From the NCBI RefSeq assembly GCF_014635825.1, contig NZ_BMDO01000008.1, positions 1 through 64,000 on the forward strand: DNA of 64,000 nt, given 5' to 3'. Source of the stretch: Mucilaginibacter galii. GTDB lineage: Bacteria; Bacteroidota; Bacteroidia; Sphingobacteriales; Sphingobacteriaceae. The notes beneath the pieces were generated by a model that was not told the origin of the DNA, made no database searches, and saw only the letters and a list, made by a program, of their open reading frames with translations. Below are positions 33,009 through 42,537 of the stretch, in pieces (position 1 is the stretch's first letter; each line of letters starts with the position of its first letter). Both the position numbers and the translations under genes were made by a program.

Positions 33009-33920
33009 ATGAAAAAGATCTTAGTCATCGGTGCATCAGGGTTCATTGGCGGTTATTTAACCCGTGAATTAGTTGCGGAGGGATTCGCTGTACGTTGTAT
33101 GGTACGCAACCCGGATAAAGTAAAGGAACTGGCCGGTATTGACTGCGAAATTGTTAAAGGTGATTTTACAGATTCTGCATCTGTGCAACAGGCGCTTGCA
33201 TCTATAGATGCCGTATATGTTTCCATTCATACCTTGGCGCCTCAGCATAAAGATACTGCAGACCAGGAATTTATGGACATTGAAATGAACGCCCTGACCA
33301 ATATTGTGGAAGGCTGCAGGAAACATGGTGTGCGCCGCCTGATCTACGTTACTGCTTTGGGCATTTCTGCTGATGCTAAGGATGCCTGGACCGCTGGCCG
33401 TTGGAAAACACAGCAATATCTTTTGAACAGTGGTTTGGATGTGACCGTGATCCAGCCGGGCATGATCGTAGGTATTGGCGGGCAGGGCTTTAACATGGTA
33501 CTGGCCAATGCTCAAAAAAGCACCGCTTTTGTAATCGGAAACGGCCGTAACAAGTTTCGTTGCATCGCCATTGACGACTTGGTTTATAACCTGATAGGTG
33601 TTTTAAGTGAACCGAAAGCTTATGGACAGTGTTTTGAAGTGGGCAGTGACGATATTTTAACAGCCGATCAGTTGATAGATGAAGCGGCGGATGTGGTAGG
33701 CCACGCTCATCCCGGGAAAGTGCATATTCCGTTAGGCCTTTTACGCTTTGCTGCGCCATTGATCGAGCGTATAGCCAGATCACCAAAAGGAGCTATTAAA
33801 GGGGCACTGGGCGGATTAGGCGCAGACATGATCGGTGACCCATCAGCGATCAGGAAGCTATTGCCGCGCAAACCGCTATCCTATAAACAAGCCGTAGCCA
33901 AGGCGGCGGAAAATAAATAA
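33009..33920 (+). CDS. Atypical SDR / NmrA-like NAD(P)-binding protein (copy 1)
   Basis: The protein has 303 residues from MKKILVIGASGFIGGYL, which carries the Rossmann glycine motif GASGFIGG. An earlier ATG at 32973 is not favoured. CMVRNPDKVKEL supplies the basic residue that prefers NADP, and RRLIYVTALG resembles the SDR active-site strand but lacks the YxxxK pair at the normal place. Such NmrA/isoflavone-reductase-like proteins act as quinone reductases or redox sensors. It lies 22 bp upstream of an AraC regulator, the same arrangement as at 35227-37137. Confidence 0.85.
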   Translation: MKKILVIGASGFIGGYLTRELVAEGFAVRCMVRNPDKVKELAGIDCEIVKGDFTDSASVQQALASIDAVYVSIHTLAPQHKDTADQEFMDIEMNALTNIVEGCRKHGVRRLIYVTALGISADAKDAWTAGRWKTQQYLLNSGLDVTVIQPGMIVGIGGQGFNMVLANAQKSTAFVIGNGRNKFRCIAIDDLVYNLIGVLSEPKAYGQCFEVGSDDILTADQLIDEAADVVGHAHPGKVHIPLGLLRFAAPLIERIARSPKGAIKGALGGLGADMIGDPSAIRKLLPRKPLSYKQAVAKAAENK

Positions 33921-33942
33921 AAATAAATAGTCAACTTGCATC

Positions 33943-34869
33943 ATGGAAAAAAGCCAGCCATACCTGATAAAAACGATCAGCGATTTTCATAAGATACTGG
34001 GAGCACCCGCACCTGAGCATCCGCTGATCAGTGTTGTTAACATCAAACCGTTTGAGCATATACCGGCAGGTATAACGGGTAGTGTGATCAATGGTTTCTA
34101 CAACATTTCTCTTAAAAGGGGGTTCAAGTCGCCTGTGAAGATCAAATACGGGCAGCAATCGTATGATTTCGACGATGGTGTACTTAGCTTTATGTCGCCC
34201 GGCCAGATCAGTGTTTTCGATCCGCAGAAATATGCAAGTCTCGAGCAATCAGGCTGGTTGCTGCTTTTCCATCCCGATTTTCTTTGGAATACGCCTTTGG
34301 CTAAAAAGATCGGTCAGTATGGCTTTTTTGATTATGCAGTTAATGAAGCTTTGTTCCTTTCAGATAAGGAAGAAGCGACGCTTATGCAGATCATTGATAA
34401 TATCAGGCAGGAGTACCATAACAATATGGATAAGTTCAGCCATGACATCATCATCACCCAGATGGAATCGTTGCTGAACTATTCGGACCGCTTTTATCAG
34501 CGCCAATTTATGACCAGAAGGAAAACCAGTCATGAGCTATTGGATCGCGTAAACGAAAAGCTTGTAGCGTATTTCAATGACGCCAATGCCATGAATGGTG
34601 GATTGCCCACCGTTACTGACCTCGCGGAGCATCTTCATGTATCGCCCGATTATTTAAGCGGACTGCTGAAAACGCTCACCGGGATGACCGCGCAGCAGCA
34701 TATACATGAGAAACTTATTGAAAAGGCTAAACAACAGCTTTCTGCAACAAAGCTGTCCGTAAGCGAAATTGCCTATCAACTGGGCTTTGAGCATTCACAA
34801 TCTTTCAGCAAGCTATTTAAAGCGAAAACCAGCCTTTCACCCTTAGCGTTCAGGGCTAAATTCAACTGA
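33943..34869 (+). CDS. AraC-family transcriptional regulator (copy 1)
   Basis: The protein has 308 residues. The first 190 form a ligand-binding region (ISLKRGFKSPVKIKYGQQSYDFDDG), resembling a cupin-like fold. The C-terminal 100 residues are the AraC double HTH: LPTVTDLAEHLHVSPDYLSGLL and KLSVSEIAYQLGFEHSQSFSKLF, ending in the KTSLSPLAFR signature. It is cotranscribed with the SDR gene 22 bp upstream and probably controls it. It is closely similar along its length to the regulator at 36226, so the cassette has been duplicated. Confidence 0.93.
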   Translation: MEKSQPYLIKTISDFHKILGAPAPEHPLISVVNIKPFEHIPAGITGSVINGFYNISLKRGFKSPVKIKYGQQSYDFDDGVLSFMSPGQISVFDPQKYASLEQSGWLLLFHPDFLWNTPLAKKIGQYGFFDYAVNEALFLSDKEEATLMQIIDNIRQEYHNNMDKFSHDIIITQMESLLNYSDRFYQRQFMTRRKTSHELLDRVNEKLVAYFNDANAMNGGLPTVTDLAEHLHVSPDYLSGLLKTLTGMTAQQHIHEKLIEKAKQQLSATKLSVSEIAYQLGFEHSQSFSKLFKAKTSLSPLAFRAKFN

Positions 34870-35226
34870 GCGGAATATTATTGATAACCGTTATGACGAA
34901 AGAAGCCTGGTTATGGATTTCGGTTAAAGGTCAAGCACGGTCTATAATAATTTTCTGGTTTTTACCATAGGTTAAATCTTATACGAACAAGATGGTGTAA
35001 GTTTGAGATAGGCAACTCTGAAGATTTAAAGCATTGCAGGAACTGTTATTTATTCCTTCATAAATATCCGGCTTAAGTTTGGAACGGCCTTGCTTGAGCA
35101 TATCTTACCGTTAGGTCCGCCGATTTGTATTCACTCTTTATCCTAAAAATGGCTATGACAATCACAGGTTTGGCTATGCTGGGCTAATGTGTTAAGCGGA
35201 CATTTGTTATAAATAAAAACAAGAAA
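34870..35226. other. Non-coding gap between the two SDR-AraC cassettes
   Basis: No gene or clear structure is seen in 357 bases. It should hold the promoter of the second cassette. Confidence 0.6.
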
Positions 35227-36207
35227 ATGAAAATTATTATAACAGGGTCTTTAGGACACATCAGCAAGCCACTTGCTCAGGAGTTAGTTAAAAAGGGCCA
35301 CTCGGTAACGGTAATCAGTAGTAACCCCGACAAAAAAAAAGATATTGAAGCCATAGGCGCGATATCAGCCATCGGTTCAGTTGAGGATGTCAGTTTTCTG
35401 GCAAAGACATTTGCCGGTGCCGACGCGGTTTACACTATGCTGCCGCCGTTTAAATTTGAGGAAAACCCCGATCTTGATGCAAGAGAAGAAGCGCGCCGGA
35501 TCACATCCAATTATGTCGCGGCTATCCAGCAATCGGGCGTTAAAAAGGTAGTTCACCTCAGCAGTATAGGAGCTCACACTGATAAAGGAAACGGATTGCT
35601 TGCCTTCCATTATGTGGCAGAGCACGTGTTAAAGCAGCTGCCTGCAGATGTAACGATCACGTTTATGCGGCCGGTGGGTTTCTACTACAACCTGTACCAG
35701 TTCATGGATATTGTAAAAGGTGAAGGTTTTTTGAAAGGTTTTGTAGGGCTGTTCCTTACGCTTCGCCACTACGGTTTAACTGGTTTGCTGCAAGGGAAAA
35801 AGGGGCTTATTGTATCCAATTATGGTGCTGAAGACAAAATGCCCTGGGTTTCACCAGCAGATATTGCAGCTGCCATATCAGAAGAACTGACATCGACTTC
35901 TAAAGGGCGCAAGGCACGCTATGTAGCCAGCGAAGAGCTGACCTGTAATCAGATTGCAAATATTCTGGGAACTGCTGTTGGTAAACCTTATTTGAAATGG
36001 GTAACCATCAGCGACAAGCAAATGCTGGATGCGCTACTGAAATATAAAATGCCTTTAAGCCTGGCGAATGATATTACGGAAATGAATGCCAGCCAGCGGA
36101 ATGGCGGGATCTTATTTGAAGATTACTACAAAAACACACCGACTATGGGCAAAGTAAAAATGAAAGATTTCGCTCAGGAATTTGCAGCCGTTTACAATTC
36201 GAAATAG
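35227..36207 (+). CDS. Atypical SDR / NmrA-like NAD(P)-binding protein (copy 2)
   Basis: The protein has 326 residues. The N-terminus MKIIITGSLGHISKPLAQEL has the Rossmann glycine turn in a varied form (GSLGHIS), and SNPDKKKDIEAIGA follows as the NADP-preferring loop. The next part, AVYTMLPPFKFEENPD and KKVVHLSSIGAH, fits NmrA-like proteins, which often lack the SDR catalytic Tyr-Lys. It is 18 bp upstream of an AraC gene. Compared with copy 1 the protein is diverged, while the regulators remain close. Confidence 0.85.
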   Translation: MKIIITGSLGHISKPLAQELVKKGHSVTVISSNPDKKKDIEAIGAISAIGSVEDVSFLAKTFAGADAVYTMLPPFKFEENPDLDAREEARRITSNYVAAIQQSGVKKVVHLSSIGAHTDKGNGLLAFHYVAEHVLKQLPADVTITFMRPVGFYYNLYQFMDIVKGEGFLKGFVGLFLTLRHYGLTGLLQGKKGLIVSNYGAEDKMPWVSPADIAAAISEELTSTSKGRKARYVASEELTCNQIANILGTAVGKPYLKWVTISDKQMLDALLKYKMPLSLANDITEMNASQRNGGILFEDYYKNTPTMGKVKMKDFAQEFAAVYNSK

Positions 36208-36225
36208 GTTAGATTAGTAAAGAAT

Positions 36226-37137
36226 ATGGAACCCTATCAAATGAAAACCATCAGCCAATACCATCAGGTTTTGGGGATAGACAAACCGGAACATCCGCTG
36301 GTAAGCGTCATCAGCATGGATGATTTTAAACCACCGGCAGAAAACAGACGCATAAGCGTTGTATTTGATTTTTATGTCATTTCGCTGAAAAGGAATTTTG
36401 AGGGTAAGATCAAATACACCTATGGACAGCAGTCCTACGATTTTGATGAGGGCGTGATGTTTTTCCTTGCGCCCAAGCAGGTGTTTTCATTTGATGCCGA
36501 TGATGATTATAAAAATTCAGGCTGGATGTTACTTATCCACCCGGATTTTCTTTGGGGTACTCCGCTGGCAAAAACGATCAGGCAATATGAGTTCTTTGAC
36601 TACTCGACAAATGAGGCACTTTTTCTTTCCGGAAAAGAGGAGACAACTATTGGCAGTATTGCCCAGTTGATCAAACAGGAATATCATGCCAACATAGATA
36701 AGTTCAGCCAAGGCCTGATAGTCGCTCAAATTGAGCTGTTACTTCAGTATTGTGACCGCTTTTACAACCGCCAGTTTTTGACCAGGAAGATCAGTAGTCA
36801 TCAGATCCTGAACCGCGTGGAAGAAATGCTGGAGGGATATTTTAACAGTGATGACCTGATCCAAAAAGGATTACCAACCGTACAATTCATTGCCGATACT
36901 TTAAATATATCGCCAACCTATCTAAGCGCATTGCTAAAAGCATTGACCGGCCAAAGCACACAGCAACACATCCACGAAAAACTGATCGAGAAAGCGAAGG
37001 AAAAACTATCCCTTACAGACTTGTCGATCAGCGAGATCGCCTATGCTTTAGGTTTTGAACACCCACCTTCCTTTAGTAAATTATTTAAGAGTAAAACCAA
37101 TCTTTCGCCCCTGGAGTTTAGGGCTACATTTAATTAA
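36226..37137 (+). CDS. AraC-family transcriptional regulator (copy 2)
   Basis: The protein has 303 residues. Its architecture equals that of the 33943 regulator: N-terminal sensing domain (YTYGQQSYDFDEGVMFF; WMLLIHPDFLWGTPLAK) and C-terminal HTHs (TVQFIADTLNISPTYLSALL; DLSISEIAYALGFEHPPSFS; KTNLSPLEFR). Shared stretches such as YGQQSYDFD and QQHIHEKLIEKAK show common origin. It probably regulates the SDR gene just upstream. Confidence 0.93.
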   Translation: MEPYQMKTISQYHQVLGIDKPEHPLVSVISMDDFKPPAENRRISVVFDFYVISLKRNFEGKIKYTYGQQSYDFDEGVMFFLAPKQVFSFDADDDYKNSGWMLLIHPDFLWGTPLAKTIRQYEFFDYSTNEALFLSGKEETTIGSIAQLIKQEYHANIDKFSQGLIVAQIELLLQYCDRFYNRQFLTRKISSHQILNRVEEMLEGYFNSDDLIQKGLPTVQFIADTLNISPTYLSALLKALTGQSTQQHIHEKLIEKAKEKLSLTDLSISEIAYALGFEHPPSFSKLFKSKTNLSPLEFRATFN

Positions 37138-37151
37138 ACACATCTATTATT

Positions 37152-37940
37152 ATGATCGACTTTTTTGCTGTTTTAAAATCCAGAAACGAGCCCTTGTTTT
37201 ACTTTGGCCTAATCTGTCTTATCAGCGCTGTTTTCGTGTTGCTAATTGCTAAATTTAGCGAACTTCAAATAAATGGGGTTAACACCTGGTATAAGCCTTT
37301 TAAATTCGCTTTGTCAATCGGGATATTCAGCTGGACAATGGGCTGGTATACCGGGTATCTTGAACTGCCTGGCCAGGTTAGCACCTATAGCTGGACAACT
37401 ATTTTACTATTGGGGTTCGAGTTGTTTTACATTACTTTTCAGGCTGCCCGTGGTCAGTTGTCTCATTACAACGTCAGTTCATCGCTTTATACTTCGCTTA
37501 CCGCGTTGATGGCTATTGCTGCTATTGCCGCCACGTTGTATACAGGCTATATCGGTATCTTATTTTGTACAGGAGAATTCCCCGAGTTGTCCGGCTACTA
37601 CCTGTGGGCTATTCGTATAGGCATATTTTTGTTTGTCATTTTTGCATTCGAGGGCGCTATCATGGGCGGTAATGGTTCACATAGCGTTGGCGGTTCGGGA
37701 GATGGCGATGGTTTACCGTTGCTTAACTGGAGCCGCAAATATGGCGATCTGCGTATCGCCCATTTCGTGGGAATGCATGCTTTGCAGGTATTACCGCTAT
37801 TATCATGGTACGTATTAAATAATACGTTGGCCGTCAAAATTGCAGGTTTGTTGTATGGATGTTTGGCTGTTTTCACTTTAGTTAGTGCATTAAAAGGTAG
37901 CCCTTTAATAAAATACAGGAAAATGAAAGTTGCGCACTAA
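37152..37940 (+). CDS. Uncharacterised seven-helix membrane protein
   Basis: The protein has 262 residues and about seven hydrophobic helices. A glycine/serine-rich loop (GGNGSHSVGGSGDGDG) lies between helices five and six, followed by HFVGMHALQVLPLLSWY with two histidines. No family is recognised with certainty. The pattern of histidines in membrane helices is seen in haem- or metal-binding membrane proteins. It begins 14 bp after the AraC gene and so probably belongs to the same transcript. Confidence 0.75.
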   Translation: MIDFFAVLKSRNEPLFYFGLICLISAVFVLLIAKFSELQINGVNTWYKPFKFALSIGIFSWTMGWYTGYLELPGQVSTYSWTTILLLGFELFYITFQAARGQLSHYNVSSSLYTSLTALMAIAAIAATLYTGYIGILFCTGEFPELSGYYLWAIRIGIFLFVIFAFEGAIMGGNGSHSVGGSGDGDGLPLLNWSRKYGDLRIAHFVGMHALQVLPLLSWYVLNNTLAVKIAGLLYGCLAVFTLVSALKGSPLIKYRKMKVAH

Positions 37941-37976
37941 TTGAAAAGGTGTAGTAAAACAAGCATAGATACAAAT

Positions 37977-38591
37977 ATGAAAACATCGGTAGATTTTACT
38001 GTGAACAGGATAGAAACATTTAGTGATGGGGTTTTCGCTATAGTAGTTACTTTGCTGGTTTTTGATCTGCACTTTCCACACATCAATAACCCAACCAATG
38101 AAAACGTGTGGGCCGCCATTGTAGCAACTTTGCCTAAATTATTATCTTGGGTCAACAGTTTCCTGATCGTCTGCGTAATATGGATGAACCATCACCGGTT
38201 TATGCAGCAGGTTAAAAGCTTTGATTTTGGGTTATTTTGGATGAATAACCTTTTATTGCTTTTCACTTCGCTGTTGCCATTTCCCACCAAATTATTAGGG
38301 GAATATCCGGGTAATAACGCAGCTACTTTTTTTTATGGGTTATGCATGTTTCTTCCTACTATTATTTTTCCATCAATGGGTTTTTATCTGGTCAGGCATG
38401 AACATTTGCTTAAGGGAATTCCGAACCAGAAAATCTTGATTAAGGTTGCAAGGCTGCGCGGTTTTTACGGTCCTGTCATTTATTTAATAGGCGCTGGATT
38501 AAGCTGGGTCAATAGCTGGCTTGCCGTTGGCATTTATACTATAATTTCCATTTATTTCGTTTTCCCAAGAATTAAACTAACAACTGATTAA
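37977..38591 (+). CDS. TMEM175-family (DUF1211) membrane protein
   Basis: The protein has 204 residues starting MKTSVDFTVNRIETFSDGVFAIVVTLLVFDL. The RIETFSDGVFAIVVTLL motif is the signature of TMEM175 potassium-channel subunits, where the conserved FSD caps helix 1. Six hydrophobic segments follow, one domain as in prokaryotic tetramers. The ORF could begin at a TTG 36 bases earlier, but the ATG gives the family N-terminus. It is likely to allow K+ flow across the inner membrane. It lies 36 bp behind the seven-helix protein. Confidence 0.88.
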   Translation: MKTSVDFTVNRIETFSDGVFAIVVTLLVFDLHFPHINNPTNENVWAAIVATLPKLLSWVNSFLIVCVIWMNHHRFMQQVKSFDFGLFWMNNLLLLFTSLLPFPTKLLGEYPGNNAATFFYGLCMFLPTIIFPSMGFYLVRHEHLLKGIPNQKILIKVARLRGFYGPVIYLIGAGLSWVNSWLAVGIYTIISIYFVFPRIKLTTD

Positions 38592-38704
38592 GCAAAATAT
38601 GATTTTAATTACATTACTTTAATATCTACTACTGACATGGGGTTGTCATCAGCTACAAATATCTTTATCGCAACAATCAACTTATAAATATTATAGAAGC
38701 GAAA

Positions 38705-39363
38705 AAACTTAATATAGTGCCTGAGCACTACACCACAGTAACACAACTTGGATTATTTCTCCGTCCTCAGCCAAATTAATTGAATTTTTAAAGGTTGCTT
38801 TTGATGCGGAAGAGATTCCTCACAGCAGAATTACAAATGAAGAAGGAACTATCATTCATGTAGTTATAAAAATTGGAGATGCCTTAATTATGCTTTTTGA
38901 TTCGAGAGAAGGCTGGCCGCCGACCCCAAGTTTTCTAAATTTATACGTCGGGGATGTTGAGGGATGTTCATCAAAATCAATTAAGCTTGGGGCTAAATCG
39001 GTAACTGATATGACTGCATTATGGTTTGGAGAAAAGGTTTGCAGGATTATCGATCTATTTGGAAATTTATGGTGGATAAATCAACGTATAGCAGAAATTG
39101 ATTTTACCAAACCAGAGGAAATTGGAAGAGTAGCTTCTACTCCGGAAGCAGTACAAGGTATTGCATATATTCAAAGATCTTTGGATGAAGCAATAAAATT
39201 ATTGAATCTTTTTTTGAAAACCGATGAGCATTATCTTCTAAAGTTGTGGTTCTGGCTAATTACAAAATACAACCAAGGTTTAAGAAACAGATTCTGTTGG
39301 TTTGCTATACATTACAATGAACAGCCTGATTCTGACGTTTTATCGGCAAGTGTAAACAGTTAA
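38705..39363 (+). pseudogene. VOC/glyoxalase-family gene, frameshifted
   Basis: One frame reads KKLNIVPEHYTTVT up to about 38742. A different frame resumes with TTWIISPSSAKLIEFLKVAF and continues through FDSREGWPPTPSFLNLYV and FGNLWWINQRIAEI. The expected protein would read ...YHTVTPWIIS..AKLIEFL, so about one base is out of register near 38745. The C-terminus (LLNLFLKTDEHYLLKL...) is unlike normal ends. It could be a decayed gene or a sequencing error. The intact form would be a small metal-dependent or antibiotic-binding VOC protein. Confidence 0.6.
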
Positions 39364-39746
39364 TATAATAGGTTATAGAACAGACAGTAGGCCTGATTTA
39401 GCCCACAAAGCTGTTGTATGCTTCAAATACAGTTCCTGCCGTTTGTTTCCATCAGCTGAGTTCCTTAAAGCACACACATAATCTACTATGGTAGTGTAGT
39501 GGGTTGATAAAAGGTCTATTTGCCCCCTGCTAAATTTTCAAAAACCTTTTTATTAGGTGCCATTGCGATCTGCATCGTTTTTTTTAACCTATGCATCAGT
39601 AATAAGCGATTTTGCCTACTGATTAAATAAGCCATCAAATTACCGCAAGTAATGCGCAACTTTTTTTATTGGCTATGCATGTTTTTACTTCTATTTTTTC
39701 AATGTGCGCTTGCATATGCAATTGATCTTACCACATCGCCCTTAGC
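39364..39746. other. Non-coding gap
   Basis: No gene is seen. A short segment near 39658-39700 resembles in translation the FFYGLCMFLP part of the TMEM175 gene at 38328-38373 and may be a decayed fragment, but the match is too short to rely on. Confidence 0.5.
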
Positions 39747-40847
39747 TTAGGGTACAAGCACAACCTTGCCATAAGCGGTCCGCGATTCCGCCAATTTCAT
39801 AGCATCTGTAATTTGATTTAGCGGAAACCGGGCAGCAATTTGCGGTTTAAGCACTCCACTGGCCAGCAAAGTAGTGAGCTCTGCAAAAGTTTCTCTTAGC
39901 TGCGCTTGAAAAGCTTCAGTGCCTTTTCCATCCCAGATGTTATAGAAATATGCTTTACGGCCATTAGGCAAAATGTTCCACCAACCTAACTGTACCAACA
40001 CTTTTAAAAACGGGATCAAAACATTACCGGCATCCTTTAACGCCGAAGCAATGGCATAACAAACCAGCACACCACCCTTGGCCAGCAGGCCGAAAGACCT
40101 CGCAAAACTTGATCCACCCAAATGGTCAAAAACTGCATCTACACCGCCGGGGGCAAGTTGGAGCACGCTGTTGGCTAAATTAGTATCGTTATAATCTATC
40201 GGTTCAACGCCTTGTGCACGCAATGTTTCATGGTGACGGGGTGAAGCAGTTCCAATTACACGGACGCCGGCATAAAGCGCCAGTTGCGTCAAAATGGTTC
40301 CGACGCCACCATTGGCACCGTGAACCAGGATCGTTTGTCCACGCTTGATCTGCGCTTTGCCGTGCAGCATTTGCCAGGCTGTAATACCGTTAACAATTAA
40401 CGTTTCCACTTCCAGCGGATCAGTCGCTTCAGGAACAGGTAGCAGGTCGCCCGCAGAAAGCAGCACATAGCTTGCCCAGCCGCCAATCTTCGTCATGGCA
40501 GCCACACGTTTGCCTATCAAAGCTAAATCAACGCCGGGGCCTGTTGCAACCACCGTACCAACCAAGTCATAGCCTGGAACAAAAGGAAATTTAGGCTGCT
40601 CATAATACCTGCCGCGGCGCATGGATTGCTCGGCAAATGCTATACCGCTGGCTTCCATTTTTACAACTACCTGCCCGGCAGCAGGGTTATCTAATACGCG
40701 TGTTTTGAGTAACAAGCCTTCCGGCTCAACGATGCCCGGCATGATTACTTCTGTCGTATTAAAGCTGGTTTGTTCTAAAACTTTAACTTCTTGTTGATTT
40801 TCGGTATTACCTGTAGTATTGTTTTGATCTTTTGTAAGTGATTCCAT
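39747..40847 (-). CDS. Medium-chain dehydrogenase/reductase, quinone-oxidoreductase-like
   Basis: The protein has 366 residues with a 35-residue polar N-terminal extension. The GroES-like domain begins near TTEVIMPGIVEPEGLL. The Rossmann motif is ILVHGANGGVGTILTQLALYAG. Zinc ligands (cysteine-rich lobe, GHE) are missing, which points to the zeta-crystallin/quinone oxidoreductase branch using NADPH. It probably reduces quinones or enones. It lies downstream of an AraC gene on the same strand, with 118 bp between, and is likely under its control. Confidence 0.9.
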   Translation of the reverse strand: MESLTKDQNNTTGNTENQQEVKVLEQTSFNTTEVIMPGIVEPEGLLLKTRVLDNPAAGQVVVKMEASGIAFAEQSMRRGRYYEQPKFPFVPGYDLVGTVVATGPGVDLALIGKRVAAMTKIGGWASYVLLSAGDLLPVPEATDPLEVETLIVNGITAWQMLHGKAQIKRGQTILVHGANGGVGTILTQLALYAGVRVIGTASPRHHETLRAQGVEPIDYNDTNLANSVLQLAPGGVDAVFDHLGGSSFARSFGLLAKGGVLVCYAIASALKDAGNVLIPFLKVLVQLGWWNILPNGRKAYFYNIWDGKGTEAFQAQLRETFAELTTLLASGVLKPQIAARFPLNQITDAMKLAESRTAYGKVVLVP

Positions 40848-40965
40848 TTTTGCTGCTGTTTATTGAATGAACAGTACAAATGTATGGGGGTATGATAGCA
40901 GGAAATTGTAAGAAAACGAAATGGCTGGTTATTGTCCTGCCTAAATGCCTTCAGGCATAAGTGGG

Positions 40966-41826
40966 TTAGGATTGCGGTGGGTAAGTATCAGCAACTACGC
41001 AGAAACTGCCATTGTTTAAATTTTTAATAAACTGCTGAGGCGCCAGGCCTAAGAAATATTGAAAGTCTTTGATCAGGTGGCTCTGGTCATGATAATCATG
41101 CGTGGCGATCAAATCAAAAATGTCTATTTTTTGATCACTCCGGTTAAGGATGTAAGCAATAACTTCTTTAAAGCGCAAAAAGCGGAGCAATTCTTTAACA
41201 GAATAGCCGGTATGCTTTTGAAACTTTAATTGGATACTTCTTTCGGAAAGCCGAGTGTCAGCCGCTATGGCCTTTACCGGATCAACACGTGGGTTGAAAA
41301 ACTGGGCAAGGTTACTAATCACCGTTTGCAGTACCTGGTCATTTTCTTTGAGTAAGCCCAGGGCTGACTGCTTCAATAGATCCACTCTTTGTTCTGCCGT
41401 GTGTAGCGTCGCTAATTTCTCCCAAAGACTGTTAAAACGGTCATCATCGGTTAAAATCTCTGCACTCGGCCCTTCCGGGCCAGTAAGTCCTCTTAAAGGC
41501 ATATTAAACAAACGCTGAAAGCCGTTAAATTTAAAGTTAACAACCAGTCCATCTGACCCGGGCAACAGTTCATAGTTCAGCATCTGCCGCAGCGGGCCTA
41601 TTACGGCGGTACGCTTGATCACTTTGGTGTTTAGTGGATTATTGTGAAAGGAAATACGTACTGGTACTCCAAAGTTATATATCAGCATCATTTCCAAATT
41701 GGGACAAACATGCCTGGTGATAGGTTCTTCTTTTGATGGAACAAACAGGTGATAAAAGCTGGTGATCACCTCGTCTAATGGTGGATCCACCAAAAATAAT
41801 GCTTCGTTTATATCCGTTTGTTCCAT
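40966..41826 (-). CDS. AraC-family regulator (DUF6597-type sensor)
   Basis: The protein has 286 residues. The N-terminal region (LEMMLIYNFGVPVRISFHNN; AVIGPLRQMLNYELLPGSDG) fits the DUF6597 sensory domain that often precedes AraC HTH domains. The C-terminal part (SERSIQLKFQKHTGYSVKELLRFLRF; THDYHDQSHLIKDFQYFLG) is the DNA-binding double HTH. It is likely to regulate the MDR gene just downstream and perhaps itself through the palindrome at 41878-41905. Confidence 0.9.
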   Translation of the reverse strand: MEQTDINEALFLVDPPLDEVITSFYHLFVPSKEEPITRHVCPNLEMMLIYNFGVPVRISFHNNPLNTKVIKRTAVIGPLRQMLNYELLPGSDGLVVNFKFNGFQRLFNMPLRGLTGPEGPSAEILTDDDRFNSLWEKLATLHTAEQRVDLLKQSALGLLKENDQVLQTVISNLAQFFNPRVDPVKAIAADTRLSERSIQLKFQKHTGYSVKELLRFLRFKEVIAYILNRSDQKIDIFDLIATHDYHDQSHLIKDFQYFLGLAPQQFIKNLNNGSFCVVADTYPPQS

Positions 41827-41877
41827 TACTTCTTTCGTTTTCTTACAATACCAGGTTTCGTTGCCCTGCTATGTTTG

Positions 41878-41905
41878 CTTCATCAAATTTAACGATTTGA
41901 TGAAG
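41878..41905. promoter_or_regulatory. 11-bp perfect palindrome upstream of the AraC gene
   Basis: CTTCATCAAAT and ATTTGATGAAG are perfect inverted arms with a 6-nt loop (TTAACG). It lies 52 bp upstream of the regulator's start on the minus strand. Because no gene ends here, an operator is more likely than a terminator. Confidence 0.5.
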
Positions 41906-41946
41906 CCCTTTTAATATTAAAAACAACAAAAATTAATTTAAAAACT

Positions 41947-42105
41947 ATGAAAACCACCTGCCTGCTTAACTTCCTGTCACTGGCTTTGGTAATAGCCTGC
42001 AATTTTGAATTTTCAGATATTCCTTATTTTGACGGTGTAATTCTAAATGCGTATCACAACTCATTAGCCTTTCTAAAGCTTCTTTTTAAAAGCTTAGCTA
42101 TTTAG
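41947..42105 (+). pseudogene. Short lipoprotein-like reading frame, probably a remnant
   Basis: The frame codes 52 residues, starting MKTTCLLNFLSLALVIACNF with a lipobox-like ALVIAC. After this the sequence loses protein-like character and stops at 42103. It looks like the 5' piece of a decayed exported protein rather than a full gene. Confidence 0.35.
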
Positions 42106-42537
42106 CCTTAAAGCATTGCATTTTGATTGCACTCTATCTTTAACGATAATGGTATTAAATGTCCAATCAAAAGCTGGAAAAGGACTAAAATTGCTTTCCA
42201 TACTTAACATGCTAACCAAATGGTCCGAAAATCGGAATTATAAACAGCAGAATTTGGAATAGTTTAAACCCATAAAATAATAATGAATTATTTAAGATTT
42301 AATTAAATCTTAAATAAAATGTGCTTTGGGTATTAAGCTTGGTTGGATATTTTATTGGTACATGTATGACTTTGGTACTTGGCATGGCAGAAACCTTGTG
42401 GATTTAATTGAATTAATTTTACATATAACTTTCTGTAGCATCTTTACCATTGATAAGCTAAAGGAGGGGTAAGCGGTTTTAAGATAGTAAACACCTCTAT
42501 TACCCTCATACCAACACGCAATCAATCTATAAATATG
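42106..42537. other. AT-rich non-coding gap
   Basis: No gene or repeat is recognised in 432 bases between the remnant and the MFS gene's stop. Confidence 0.6.

Noticed and set aside
39655..39705. Fragment of a second TMEM175 gene
   Set aside because: The similarity covers only about 14 residues in a low-complexity hydrophobic stretch.
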